From the NCBI GenBank assembly GCA_046155885.1, contig JBJXFU010000056.1, positions 1-64,000 of the forward strand: 64,000 bases of DNA, in the 5' to 3' direction. The notes below the pieces were generated by a model, which was given only the letters and a program-made list of their open reading frames with translations, did not search any database and was not told the DNA's origin. The position numbers were made by a program, and so were the translations under genes. This DNA is from JAOADN01 sp046155885. GTDB taxonomy: Bacteria; Pseudomonadota; Alphaproteobacteria; Rhodobacterales; Rhodobacteraceae. Position 1 is the stretch's first letter, and every line of letters begins with the position of its first letter. Positions 40,911 to 49,702 of the stretch are shown here, piece by piece.

Positions 40911-42392
40911 CTACGTGTCGAGCGGGAAGACCGGCCTGCGGACCGCGCGATAGGGCAAGCGCTTGTAATCGGTAGTGCAAAGCGCACCGCCGTCGCAGAC
41001 GACAATCCTTCCGGCGATGGGCGCGAAGGCGGCGCGGAAGTGCTGCATCGACTTCAAGGCGACGACGCGCTTCCCTGCGGGGTCGATCCCGAACGTGCGG
41101 AACTGCATCAGGTCGAGGATCTGGTGCGGCAGGCTGACGATCAGGATGTCGATCCCGCCCACCCGCAGCACCGCCGTCGGGCCGAAGTCCCGGACGAGTC
41201 CGGCCAGCATCGGACCGTCGCCGGTGACGCGGCCCGGCCCGGTCCGGATGAGCGTCCCCTGAACCTCCAGCGGACCGCCGCCCATGTCAGGGGCGGTCCG
41301 GCCGCCAATGGCCAGACTGACCCGCTCGCCCGGCGCGGATCGCGACAGGGCCGCGACCGCCTCGGGGTCGACCAGCGCGCCGAAACAGGCGCCGTCGACC
41401 CCCGCCCCGAGCAGCGCAGCCAGCAGGGCTGTCGCATCGCCGTAGGCTCCCGCCCCAGGATTGTCGGCATAGTCCGCGATGACCAGCGGCCCCTGCCTCG
41501 CCGCCCAGGTCACGGCTTCGGTCGCCGCTCCGGCCGGAGTGAGGTAGTCGTTCAGCACCTCATGCCTTCGCGCAAAGATATCCTCGGCGATCCCTTCGGC
41601 AAAGGCGCGATGCGGGGCCGGGCTTCCCTCGAAGGTCACAAGGACGCTCGGCCCTGCCTCGGCGATGTCGGCACTGGCGAAGCCGCCGTTGATGCTCACG
41701 GCCAGCGCACCCGGCGTCCGCTCATGGTCCCGCGCAGCGGCATGGCGGGCGATCATCGGGCCGATATCCGTCCTGCCGCCGTTCACCTCCTCCAGCATCG
41801 GGCGCGCGGCGCGCAGGGTGCGCGGCGCGATCTCGCCGGCCATGGTCCGGTGCAGAAGCCGCGCCGTTCGCGCGCCGGTCTCTCGCATGTCGATATGCGG
41901 ATAGGTGGTGAAGGAGACCAGGATGTCGGCCAACCCGCACATCGCCTCGGTCACGTTCGCATGCGGGTCGAGCGTAACCGCCACCGGCAGGCCGGAGCGG
42001 GTGACGGCGCGGATGCGGGCCAGAAGCTCACCCTCGCCGTCCTCGCAGAAGTCCGTGACCATCGCGCCGTGAAGCGCCAGAAGAATGCCGTCGTGGCGGC
42101 CAGTCGCCGCCGCCCCGACGATTGGCCCTGCCAGCGCCTCGAAGGCTTCGCGGGTGACGCGCCCGCCGGGTCCGGCGCCCGCGCTCAGGATATGGTCGAT
42201 CCGCCACCCGGACTTGGAGCCGACATCCAGAAAGCCCGCCAGTTCGGTATTGTGCGTCCCCCGCACTCCGATGGCCGCCGCACCGAACAGGACATAGTGC
42301 GCCCGGAACTCGGCGAGGCCGGTGGGGCGGATGCTGAAGGTGTTCGATTCATGGGCGAACTCGGCGGTGAGGGCGCTGAAACCCAAGCGCAA
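40911..42392 (-). CDS. M81 family metallopeptidase (MlrC/microcystinase C-like)
   Basis: A 493-residue protein with MlrC hallmarks: EFAHESNTFS at the N-terminus, DGILLALHGAMVTDFCEDGE, VAVTLDPHANVTEAMCGLAD, FTTYPHIDMRETG and VIADYADNPGAGAYGDAT. The Asp/His residues in these motifs form the zinc site. There is no ATG. TTG at 42392 or, better spaced behind GAGGAG, TTG at 42386 must serve. It follows the DppF-like gene by 5 bp, and M81 proteins often accompany peptide importers. It probably hydrolyses a small linear or modified peptide; microcystin activity is not implied. Confidence 0.83.
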   Translation of the reverse strand: MRLGFSALTAEFAHESNTFSIRPTGLAEFRAHYVLFGAAAIGVRGTHNTELAGFLDVGSKSGWRIDHILSAGAGPGGRVTREAFEALAGPIVGAAATGRHDGILLALHGAMVTDFCEDGEGELLARIRAVTRSGLPVAVTLDPHANVTEAMCGLADILVSFTTYPHIDMRETGARTARLLHRTMAGEIAPRTLRAARPMLEEVNGGRTDIGPMIARHAAARDHERTPGALAVSINGGFASADIAEAGPSVLVTFEGSPAPHRAFAEGIAEDIFARRHEVLNDYLTPAGAATEAVTWAARQGPLVIADYADNPGAGAYGDATALLAALLGAGVDGACFGALVDPEAVAALSRSAPGERVSLAIGGRTAPDMGGGPLEVQGTLIRTGPGRVTGDGPMLAGLVRDFGPTAVLRVGGIDILIVSLPHQILDLMQFRTFGIDPAGKRVVALKSMQHFRAAFAPIAGRIVVCDGGALCTTDYKRLPYRAVRRPVFPLDT

Positions 42393-42397
42393 ACTCC

Positions 42398-43351
42398 TCA
42401 GATCGGATTGTGGCAGGCCACCGGATGCCCGCCCGGAGGTGCCGCCAGAACCGGCTTCTCGGTCCGGCAGACCGCCGTCACGTTCGGGCAGCGCGCCGCA
42501 AAGGCGCAGCCGGGCGGCAGGTTGAACGGGCTCGGCACCTCGCCCTGCAGGGGCGCGATCACCCGGCGCCGCGCCGGGTCCGGCTCGAAGGTGCTCTCCA
42601 TCAGCGTGCGCGTATAGGGGTGGCGCGCCTTGGTGTCGGTCGAAGGCAGCGCCTCGACCACCCGGCCCAGGTACATGACCAGAATCTCGTCGCAGAAGTA
42701 CTTCACCAGCGCGAGGTCGTGGCTGATGAACAGGTAGGTCAGCCCCAGCTCGTCGCGCAGCTTCTCCAGAAGCCCGATGATCTGCGCCTGCACCGACACG
42801 TCGAGCGAGGCGGTGGGCTCGTCCAGCACCAGAAGCGAGGGGCGCAGGGCCAAGGCCCGCGCGATCCCCACCCGCTGCTTCTGCCCGCCCGAGATCTGGT
42901 GCGGGAAGCTGTCGGCCAGCTTCGGGTTCAGGCCCACCATGTCGAGAAGTCCGGCGATCTCCTCCGCCCTGCCGCCGTCCTTCCGGCCTTGCACCGCGAA
43001 GGGCTCGGCCACCGCCCGCGCGATCGTGTAGCGCGGGTCGATCGAGGAATAGGGGTCCTGGAACACCATCTGCATCCGCGCGCGGAGCGCCCGCATCGCC
43101 GCCGGCCCCTCGGCCAGAAGGTCGCGCCCCTCGAAGGTCACGCTGCCCCCGGTCGGCTCGATCAGCCGCAGGATCAGCCGCGCGAGCGTCGACTTGCCGC
43201 AGCCGCTTTCGCCCACCACGCCGATCACGCGCCCCTTTGGCAGGTCGAAGGACACGTCGTTCACCGCATGCATGACGCGCGGCTTGCGGAACGGCCCGCC
43301 GCCCGAGGCGAAGCGCTTGGAGATGCCGTGCACCTCAAGGAACCCGGTCAT
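42398..43351 (-). CDS. Peptide/nickel-type ABC transporter ATPase, DppF type
   Basis: A 317-residue ATPase. Walker A is GESGCGKST, signature ISGGQKQRVGIARAL, Walker B LLVLDEPTASLD and H-loop LFISHDLAL. The C-terminal oligopeptide domain ends in a Cys cluster (CAFAARCPNVTAVC), the Fe-S-type motif of DppD/F. The ATG at 43351 overlaps the DppD-like stop (ATGA) and gives MTGFLEVHGISKRF; the open frame upstream is discarded. It pairs with the DppD-like ATPase. Confidence 0.88.
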   Translation of the reverse strand: MTGFLEVHGISKRFASGGGPFRKPRVMHAVNDVSFDLPKGRVIGVVGESGCGKSTLARLILRLIEPTGGSVTFEGRDLLAEGPAAMRALRARMQMVFQDPYSSIDPRYTIARAVAEPFAVQGRKDGGRAEEIAGLLDMVGLNPKLADSFPHQISGGQKQRVGIARALALRPSLLVLDEPTASLDVSVQAQIIGLLEKLRDELGLTYLFISHDLALVKYFCDEILVMYLGRVVEALPSTDTKARHPYTRTLMESTFEPDPARRRVIAPLQGEVPSPFNLPPGCAFAARCPNVTAVCRTEKPVLAAPPGGHPVACHNPI

Positions 43352-44307
43352 GCGGCTTGCCTCTCGGCGACATGGCAGGCCGCGAGGCTCCCGCCCCGGC
43401 CCGACAGCGCGGGCGCATCGGAACGGCACAGGTCCTCGGCCAGCCCGCAGCGTGGGTTGAAGGGGCAGCCGGCCGGGTAACTGGCGACCGATGGCACCGT
43501 ACCCTCGATCCCCTTCAGCCGCGCGCCTTCGGTCAGCCCGCGCGGGATGCAGCCGATCAGCGCCTGCGTGTAGGGGTGGCGCGGCCGGGCGAAGATCTCT
43601 TCGACCGCGCCCTGTTCCACCACCCGCCCGGCGTACATCACCGCCACCTTGTCGCAGGTCTGGGCGACCACGCTCATGTCATGGGTGATCAGCACCAGCG
43701 CCAGGTTGCGCTCGCGCACGAGGTCGTGGAGCAGCCGGATGATCTGCGCCTGCACCGTCACGTCGAGCGCCGTTGTCGGCTCGTCCGCGACGATCAGCGC
43801 CGGGTCGGCGGCCAGCGCCATCGCGATGACGATCCGCTGCTTCATGCCGCCCGACATCTGGTGCGGGTAGCGCTCGCAGATCAGCGCGGGCTCGGGGATG
43901 CGCAGGCTGCCCAGAATGTCGACAGTCCGCTTGCGTGCGCCCGCCCGGTCCAGCCCGAGGTGCAGCCGCGCCACGTCGTCCACCTGCGGCCCGATCCGCT
44001 TCAGGGGGTCGAGCGAGGTCATCGGGTTCTGCGTGATCAGCCCGATCCGCCCGCCGCGCAGCTTGCGGTAGGCCGGTTCGGCGAGTTTCGTCAGGTCCTG
44101 CCCGTCGAACACGACCGACCCCGCGGTGATCCGCCCGCCGATCAGCGGCAGAAGCCCCATCACGCTCATCGCCGTCAGCGACTTGCCCGAGCCGCTCTCG
44201 CCGACGATCCCCAGTGTTTCGCTCTTGGCGACCGTGAAGCTTACGCCCGAGAGGGGCTGCACGCTGCCGAAGGCCACGGCCAGATTGCTGACCTCCAGCA
44301 TCGTCAT
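43348..44307 (-). CDS. Peptide/nickel-type ABC transporter ATPase, DppD type
   Basis: A 319-residue ATPase starting MTMLEVSNLAVAFGS. Walker A is GESGSGKSL, signature MSGGMKQRIVIAMAL, Walker B LIVADEPTTALD and H-loop VLITHDMSV. The C-terminal Cys motif is CPFNPRCGLAEDLC. The ATG at 44307 overlaps the permease stop; further upstream codons are antisense or foreign frame. It forms a heterodimer with the DppF-type protein. Confidence 0.88.
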   Translation of the reverse strand: MTMLEVSNLAVAFGSVQPLSGVSFTVAKSETLGIVGESGSGKSLTAMSVMGLLPLIGGRITAGSVVFDGQDLTKLAEPAYRKLRGGRIGLITQNPMTSLDPLKRIGPQVDDVARLHLGLDRAGARKRTVDILGSLRIPEPALICERYPHQMSGGMKQRIVIAMALAADPALIVADEPTTALDVTVQAQIIRLLHDLVRERNLALVLITHDMSVVAQTCDKVAVMYAGRVVEQGAVEEIFARPRHPYTQALIGCIPRGLTEGARLKGIEGTVPSVASYPAGCPFNPRCGLAEDLCRSDAPALSGRGGSLAACHVAERQAA

Positions 44308-45185
44308 GCCCCCCTCAGCCGGTCGCGGATATCGAGCGCCCGGATCAGCTCGTCGCCGAAAAGGTTCACCGCGATGACCGTCAGCGCGACGACGACGCCG
44401 GGAAAGATGATGACCCAGGGCGCGATGAAGAGCATGGCGGTGCCCGACGACATCATCGCCCCCCAGCTCGGCGTCGGCGGCTGCGCGCCCAGGCCGAAGA
44501 AGCCCAGCGTCGCCTCCAGCACGATGCCGTCGCCGATGGCGAGCATCCCCACCACGATCACCGGCGCGATGGCGTTCGGGATCAAGTGGTTGAGCAGGAT
44601 GTGACGCGGCCGCGCGCCGAGGTTGATGGTCGCCTCGATGAAGGTCTCGCTTTTCAGCCGAACGATCTGCGCGCGCGTGAGCCTGGTGAACTGGGCGAGG
44701 TAGGCGATGGCGATGGCGAACATGGTCGAGGTCAGGCCCGGCCCGATGATCGCCACGAAGATCAGCGCGATCAGGATATCGGGGAAGGACCAGGTCAGGT
44801 CCACCACCGTCATCACCGCCCGCTCGAACATCCCGCCGAAATAGCCGGCCGCCGCACCCAGCGTCATCCCCGCCGCGACCGAAATGGCGATGGCGGTGGC
44901 ACTGACCGAAAGCGAGGTGCGTGCGCCATAGATGATCCGGCTGAACACGTCGCGGCCGAACTCGTCGGTGCCCAGCACATGCGGCCAAGCCGGCGCGAGG
45001 TTCCGGTTCGCGAGGTCCTGCGCGGCATAGTCGAAGGGCGCGAGCCAGGGCGCGAAGACCGCGACAAAGACGAGAAGGATCAGGAACCCCCCGGCCACGA
45101 AGCCAAGCCAGCTGGACATGGCGCGCCCGATGCTCATCCGGGCGAAGGCGTCGAAGCTGCGGGCCGTCAGGCTGGCGGATTTCAT
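44304..45185 (-). CDS. Peptide/nickel-type ABC transporter permease, DppC type
   Basis: A 293-residue permease. The N-terminal helix LGFVAGGFLILLVFVAVFAP is followed by LGTDEFGRDVFSRIIYGART, the diagnostic DppC/OppC motif. The coupling region is FIEATINLGARPRHILLNHL. The ATG at 45185 overlaps the DppB stop (ATGA). The frame runs open further upstream but reads inside dppB and is ignored. Confidence 0.88.
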   Translation of the reverse strand: MKSASLTARSFDAFARMSIGRAMSSWLGFVAGGFLILLVFVAVFAPWLAPFDYAAQDLANRNLAPAWPHVLGTDEFGRDVFSRIIYGARTSLSVSATAIAISVAAGMTLGAAAGYFGGMFERAVMTVVDLTWSFPDILIALIFVAIIGPGLTSTMFAIAIAYLAQFTRLTRAQIVRLKSETFIEATINLGARPRHILLNHLIPNAIAPVIVVGMLAIGDGIVLEATLGFFGLGAQPPTPSWGAMMSSGTAMLFIAPWVIIFPGVVVALTVIAVNLFGDELIRALDIRDRLRGA

Positions 45186-46111
45186 CGTGAGGCCTCGCGG
45201 ATGCGCGGGTCCATCGCCGCCTGCGCGATATCGCCCACCAGGGTGCCGATCATGACGGCGAGGGCCAGCATCAGAAGGCAGGCCTGAACCACCGGATAAT
45301 CCCGCTGGCCCAGCGCCCGGATCAGCAGCGATCCCAGACCCGGACGGCCGAAGACGAATTCCACCGTCACCGCCCCGCCCAGAATCCAGCCGATGCGCAG
45401 CGCCAGGATGGTGACCACCGGCAGCAGCGCATGCGGGATCAGGTGCCGCCACAGGATCGTCCCCTTCGACAGACCCTTGGCATGCAGAAGCGTCACGAAA
45501 TCCATCCGGTTCGCATCCATCAGCGCCACCCGCGTGACCCGCGCGACCAGCGCCACGCCGCCGAAGCCGATGGTCAGGACGGGCAATACCAAAGCCTGCC
45601 AGGTCTTCGCGCCCGAGACCGGGAACCACGACAGGTTGACCGCAAAGACAAGGATGAGGAGAAGCGCCAGCCAGAAGCTCGGCACGGTGGACCCCAGAAG
45701 GATCAGCGCCCGTACGATCCGCTCAAGCCAGGCGCTCTTGGCCACCGCCGAGACGATGCCAAGCGCCATCCCGACGACCGAGGAAAACAGGAACGCCAGC
45801 GCCCCGAGGCGCAGGCTGTAGCCGAGGTTGTCGGCCACCAGGTCGATCACCGGGCGGCGCAAGACGATGGCCTGCCCGAAATCGCCCCTGAACATGGCTC
45901 CCACCCAGAGCAGGTATTGCACCGGCAGCGACCGGTCGAGCCCGTACTTGGCCACCAGCTCGGCCCGCGCCTCGGGCGAAGACCCGACGCGGATCAGGTT
46001 GTCGATGGGATCGCCGGGCAGAAGCCGCACCACGGCAAAGATCACGATGGAAATCGCGATCGAGACCGGGATCAGCATCAGCACGCGCTGAAAGGAGTAT
46101 CGCAGCAGCAT
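45182..46111 (-). CDS. Peptide/nickel-type ABC transporter permease, DppB type
   Basis: A 309-residue permease. The N-terminal RYSFQRVLMLIPVSIAISIV and LLPGDPIDNLIRV are the classic DppB/OppB opening. The EAA-like loop near residue 205 (DFVTLLHAKGLSKGTILWRH) and FVFGRPGLGSLLIRALGQRD are also diagnostic. It starts 27 bp after a perfect 11-bp-stem hairpin downstream of the binding-protein gene. Confidence 0.88.
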   Translation of the reverse strand: MLLRYSFQRVLMLIPVSIAISIVIFAVVRLLPGDPIDNLIRVGSSPEARAELVAKYGLDRSLPVQYLLWVGAMFRGDFGQAIVLRRPVIDLVADNLGYSLRLGALAFLFSSVVGMALGIVSAVAKSAWLERIVRALILLGSTVPSFWLALLLILVFAVNLSWFPVSGAKTWQALVLPVLTIGFGGVALVARVTRVALMDANRMDFVTLLHAKGLSKGTILWRHLIPHALLPVVTILALRIGWILGGAVTVEFVFGRPGLGSLLIRALGQRDYPVVQACLLMLALAVMIGTLVGDIAQAAMDPRIREASR

Positions 46112-46138
46112 TCCGGCCCCCTCGGCTTCGGGAAAGAC

Positions 46139-46164
46139 CGGCAGGCCCCGTCCGGGGCCTGCCG
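46139..46164 (-). promoter_or_regulatory. Intercistronic hairpin after the binding-protein gene
   Basis: CGGCAGGCCCC (46139-46149), loop GTCC and GGGGCCTGCCG (46154-46164) form a perfect 11-bp stem, 16 bp after the binding-protein stop. It is the strongest hairpin in the window. It lacks a U-tract and probably stabilises the upstream message or attenuates read-through. Confidence 0.7.
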
Positions 46165-46180
46165 TCGGAAGGGCCTGGAG

Positions 46181-47761
46181 TTACTTCACGACATCCATGT
46201 CGACGATGGTCTGCGAACGGAACCGCGTGCCACGCACGACCTCGGGCACCGTGACCGTATCCATGTTGTAGGCGATGTTCGTCGTCGGCTGATAGATCGG
46301 CACGAACAGGAACTGCGACAGGATGTATTCGTGATAGGCCTTAAAGTTGGCCACACGCTCCGCCCCGGTCTTGCTGGCGGTCATCGCCACCTTGTTCAGC
46401 TCCTGCCCCTTCACGTCGTTCCACATCGAGATGTTGGGATAGCCCAGCCGCTCGCCGCTGAAGAACCAGTCGAGAATGTCCGAGTTGTTCCAGTCATAGC
46501 CGCGCACGGCCAGCTGATGAGTGTCCTTCTTGTACTCGTCGCGGATGGTCGAGCTGTCGAAGACGGTGATCTCGGCATCCATCCCCACGGCCTTGAGCTG
46601 CGCCTGGATGACCTGCGTGAGGTTCGAGAACTCGGTGCCGTTCTGGGTATAGAGCTTGACCTTCAGCGGCGCGCCGTCCTTGGCGCGCATCCCGTCGGCG
46701 CCCGCGACCCAGCCCGACTCGTCCAGAAGCGCCGCGGCCTTCGCCGGGTCGTAGGAGATGTCGAGCTTCGGATCGACCATCGATTCCGGCAGGGCCGAGA
46801 TCAGGAAGTTGTGCGCCGGCGCGCCGACGCCGTTGTAGACGCTGGTCACGATTGCGTCCTGATCGACGGCAAGTGCGGTGGCCTGCCGCACCTTGATGTC
46901 GTCGAAGGGCGCCTTGGTCACGTTGATCGGCATGTAGTTGATGCCGGTGCCGGGCATCTGGATCGCCTTCACGTTGGCTTCCGCCGCGAGGATCGCGAGG
47001 AAGTCGGTCGGCACCCCTAGAAGCACGTCGACGCCCCCGGTCTTGAGTTCAAGGAAGGCCGTGGATTGATCCGGAATCTCCCGGAAGGTGACCTTCGCAA
47101 GGTGCGCGGGCCCCTGGTTGGCCGACAGATCCGAGGCCCACCCATAATCCTCGTTGCGCACCAGAACCGTCTCCAGCCCGATCCCGAAGCTCTCAAGCTT
47201 AAACGGTCCCGTCCCGACCGCACCGATGACGCCATAATCGGCGCCCATCTCGGCATAGGCTTTCGGGCTCGGCACGCCCATGAACGAACTCGCCAGGTTG
47301 AAAAGCATGTTGGGCTCCGGGCGGCTCATCACGAACTTCACCGTCAGCGGATCGACCACCTCGACCGAGGCGATGGCCTCCGTCATGAAGGCGTTCTCGG
47401 TCCCGGCGAAGGTCGGAATCCAGGCCGCGACGGCGGCGGCGTCGAACGGCGTGCCGTCGTGGAACTTCACGCCCGGATGCAGCTTGAAGGTCCAGGACAT
47501 GCCGTCGGCCGCCTCCTCCCACGAGGTGGCGAGGTGCGGGTGGAAGGACTGGTCGGCATCCTGCTCGACCAGCCGGTCATAGATCAGCGAGGTGGCCGAA
47601 TTGAGGTTGCTCGAAGTCACCGGATTGTAGGACGTCGCGCCAAGCTCGCCCGCCGCGAAGGCGATGGTCGCCTCCTGGGCGGCAGTGGCCTGGGCGAAGA
47701 GGAATCCGGCCGAGACGATGGCGGTGGCGGATAGCAGCAAGGATCTCGGAGAGTAACGCAT
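46181..47761 (-). CDS. Peptide/nickel-type ABC transporter substrate-binding protein (SBP_bac_5)
   Basis: A 526-residue extracellular binding protein. The signal peptide ends around AQATAAQ (residue 30). The mature region contains LVEQDADQSFHPHLATSWEE, MSWTFKLHPGVKFHDGTPFD and GTGPFKLESF, the standard family-5 sequence. The C-terminal lobe includes MWNDVKGQELNKVAMTASKT. It follows the RpiR gene by 60 bp and precedes the hairpin and permeases. The family takes peptides, glutathione, nickel or amino-sugar-peptides; RpiR control and the M81 peptidase favour a peptide or muropeptide-like solute (inference). Confidence 0.86.
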   Translation of the reverse strand: MRYSPRSLLLSATAIVSAGFLFAQATAAQEATIAFAAGELGATSYNPVTSSNLNSATSLIYDRLVEQDADQSFHPHLATSWEEAADGMSWTFKLHPGVKFHDGTPFDAAAVAAWIPTFAGTENAFMTEAIASVEVVDPLTVKFVMSRPEPNMLFNLASSFMGVPSPKAYAEMGADYGVIGAVGTGPFKLESFGIGLETVLVRNEDYGWASDLSANQGPAHLAKVTFREIPDQSTAFLELKTGGVDVLLGVPTDFLAILAAEANVKAIQMPGTGINYMPINVTKAPFDDIKVRQATALAVDQDAIVTSVYNGVGAPAHNFLISALPESMVDPKLDISYDPAKAAALLDESGWVAGADGMRAKDGAPLKVKLYTQNGTEFSNLTQVIQAQLKAVGMDAEITVFDSSTIRDEYKKDTHQLAVRGYDWNNSDILDWFFSGERLGYPNISMWNDVKGQELNKVAMTASKTGAERVANFKAYHEYILSQFLFVPIYQPTTNIAYNMDTVTVPEVVRGTRFRSQTIVDMDVVK

Positions 47762-47821
47762 GGACGCATTCCCTGTTGTTGGAAGGACTTGGTGAAACGA
47801 TCTGTCTGAAAGTGCCGCCGC

Positions 47822-48754
47822 TCAGGCCGAAGGCAGGGTGCCGGGGCCGGAAGGACGGGTCGGAGATTTGTAGTCAGGCCGGAATTCGGCGGCCGTCGTG
47901 CCGGTATGCCCGGTGAACCGGCCATAGAGCTGGGCTACGCGGTTCATCCGCCGTTCGGCTTCGGACCCAAGCTCGTGGAAGACGCCGTTGACCATCAGGT
48001 TGGCAAGGCAGGCCATCTGGGCGGTCGATTCCCAGAAGAGGTTGATCTCGGTCGGAACGACGAACATCTCGTTGGCGACGTCGTGGCCCCAGTCGCAATA
48101 GGCATCCGTGACCAGGGTGACGGTCAGCCCGGCCGCGCGCGCTTCCTGTGCCAGCATGGGCGCCATCCGTGAATAGCGCCGCGCCTCGAAGATCACCAGG
48201 CAGGCCCCCGCCGCAGGAGCGGACAGAACCTCGGCGAAGCTTCCCGCCGCAAGGTCGAGAAGCTGTACCCTGTCACGCAGATACTGAAGCTGGTTCACAA
48301 AATACTGCGCCATGCCGCGCTCGGTCTGAAAGCCGGCGGCGAAGACGGCGTCGGACCAGGCAAGACGCGCGACGACACGACGGAACTCCTCGCCATGCGC
48401 GATCTCGTACACCGCGACAACCGCCGCGAGTTCCAGTTCGAGCGCGCGGATCAGCGGGTCCTCCCCGGCGCGCGCCTTCTCCCGCAGGTCCCTCAGCCGG
48501 TCGCTGACCAGCCAGGGCGCATCGCCGATGTCCTTCTTCAGGTGTGCCTTGAGGTCCTTGAAGCTCTCGAACCCCAGCGAACGGCAAAAGCGCCCGACGG
48601 TCGGCTCGCTCACATCAACCTTGGCCGCGATGCTCGCCGCGGTTTCGAAGGGAAGGGTGGCGATCTGGGCCAGCATGTAGGTCGCGATCACCCGGTCCGC
48701 CCTGGTTCCGATGGCCAGCCTGTCCCTGAGCAAGTCCCGAACCGGCCGCTGCAT
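47822..48754 (-). CDS. MurR/RpiR family transcriptional regulator
   Basis: A 310-residue regulator. The HTH_6 domain (about 1-75) contains AASIAAKVDVSEPTVGRFCR and LGFESFKDLKAHLKKDIG. A SIS sugar-phosphate-binding domain follows (about 115-260, e.g. FVVPTEINLFWESTAQMACL). The ATG at 48754 is preceded by GGGAGGTGA; the longer open frame to 49039 reads antisense to the SDR gene. It is the first gene on the strand leading into the peptide importer. RpiR proteins usually respond to amino-sugar or sugar phosphates, a hint about the importer's solute. Confidence 0.85.
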   Translation of the reverse strand: MQRPVRDLLRDRLAIGTRADRVIATYMLAQIATLPFETAASIAAKVDVSEPTVGRFCRSLGFESFKDLKAHLKKDIGDAPWLVSDRLRDLREKARAGEDPLIRALELELAAVVAVYEIAHGEEFRRVVARLAWSDAVFAAGFQTERGMAQYFVNQLQYLRDRVQLLDLAAGSFAEVLSAPAAGACLVIFEARRYSRMAPMLAQEARAAGLTVTLVTDAYCDWGHDVANEMFVVPTEINLFWESTAQMACLANLMVNGVFHELGSEAERRMNRVAQLYGRFTGHTGTTAAEFRPDYKSPTRPSGPGTLPSA

Positions 48755-48777
48755 CGCGAATGTCACCTCCCTTGCAC

Positions 48778-48805
48778 TGTAACAGTCTATGTTAGAAACC
48801 TTACA
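48778..48805. promoter_or_regulatory. Inverted repeat upstream of rpiR-type gene (candidate operator)
   Basis: TGTAA (48778-48782) and TTACA (48801-48805) form an inverted repeat in the divergent region between the RpiR-type gene (-) and the SDR gene (+). The left arm lies inside CTGTAACAG, itself nearly palindromic. It is a likely binding site for the adjacent regulator. Confidence 0.35.
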
Positions 48806-48949
48806 TTGTGTCAAAGGGATTCTGACAGCTTTCCTTGCCGGAAGCCGAAGACCAACCGGTCTGAGGCCCCTTCGCGCACGGCGCCCGCTTGCCTCCGGAT
48901 TGTCCGACATGCGATGACTCACCGAAGATTTGCCTTTCGGGAGAAGGCC

Positions 48950-49702
48950 ATGTCCGCTCTGCTCGCCGGCAAGAAATGCCTGGCCATCGGCGGCGGGACG
49001 GGGATTGGTCTGGGCTGCGCCAGGGCCTTCGCCGGTCACGGCGCGAAAGTGTTCCTGACAGGACGAAGGGCTGAAGTGCTTGCAGCGGCTGCGCGCGGGC
49101 TCGGTGCCGGTTGGGCGGCGGGCGATGCCACTTCGGCGACCGACATGATCAGGGTGACGGATGCCGCCGCCGCGGCGATGGGGGGTATCGACACCATCCT
49201 CGTCAGCGCCGGCACCGGGGGCGTGACACCGATCCAGACGACCTCGCTCGACGAGTTCCAGTCAATCGTCGACCGGAACCTGCGCCCGGTCTTCCTTGCC
49301 GCCCGCTATGGCGCCGCGCATGTGATCGCCGCCGGCGGCGGGGCGATCATCGCGATCTCGTCCATGTACGGTCTGGTGGGCCAGCGCGAACGCGCAGCCT
49401 ATTGCGCAGCGAAGGCCGGGGTGAACGGCATGGTGCGATCGATGGCGCTGGACCTCGCCGACAAGGGCGTGCGGGTGAACGCTATCTGCCCGGGCTTCGT
49501 CGAGACCGAACTGGCGCTCGCCGTCGCCGCGCAGGAAGCCGACCCCGCAGCCTCGCTGCGCGCGAAACGCGCCATGCATCCGATACCGAGGGGCGCGACG
49601 GTGGAAGAAATTGGGGCGCTGGCCGTCTATCTCGCTTCGGACGGCGCAGCCTTCGTCACCGGGCAGGCGATCGCGGCGGACGGCGGCTATACCGCACGCT
49701 GA
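48950..49702 (+). CDS. Short-chain dehydrogenase/reductase (SDR)
   Basis: A 250-residue SDR starting MSALLAGKKCLAIGGGTGIG, a variant of TGxxxGIG with Gly for the Thr. Ser137/138 (IAISSMYG), Tyr151 and Lys155 (YCAAKAG) form the catalytic set. NNAG is replaced by VSAG. It ends VTGQAIAADGGYTAR. The ATG at 48950 follows GGGAGAAGG. The frame upstream (from 48395) is antisense to the RpiR gene and is ignored. Its 3' end overlaps the convergent aldose-epimerase gene by 16 bp. Substrate probably a sugar or sugar acid. Confidence 0.84.
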   Translation: MSALLAGKKCLAIGGGTGIGLGCARAFAGHGAKVFLTGRRAEVLAAAARGLGAGWAAGDATSATDMIRVTDAAAAAMGGIDTILVSAGTGGVTPIQTTSLDEFQSIVDRNLRPVFLAARYGAAHVIAAGGGAIIAISSMYGLVGQRERAAYCAAKAGVNGMVRSMALDLADKGVRVNAICPGFVETELALAVAAQEADPAASLRAKRAMHPIPRGATVEEIGALAVYLASDGAAFVTGQAIAADGGYTAR

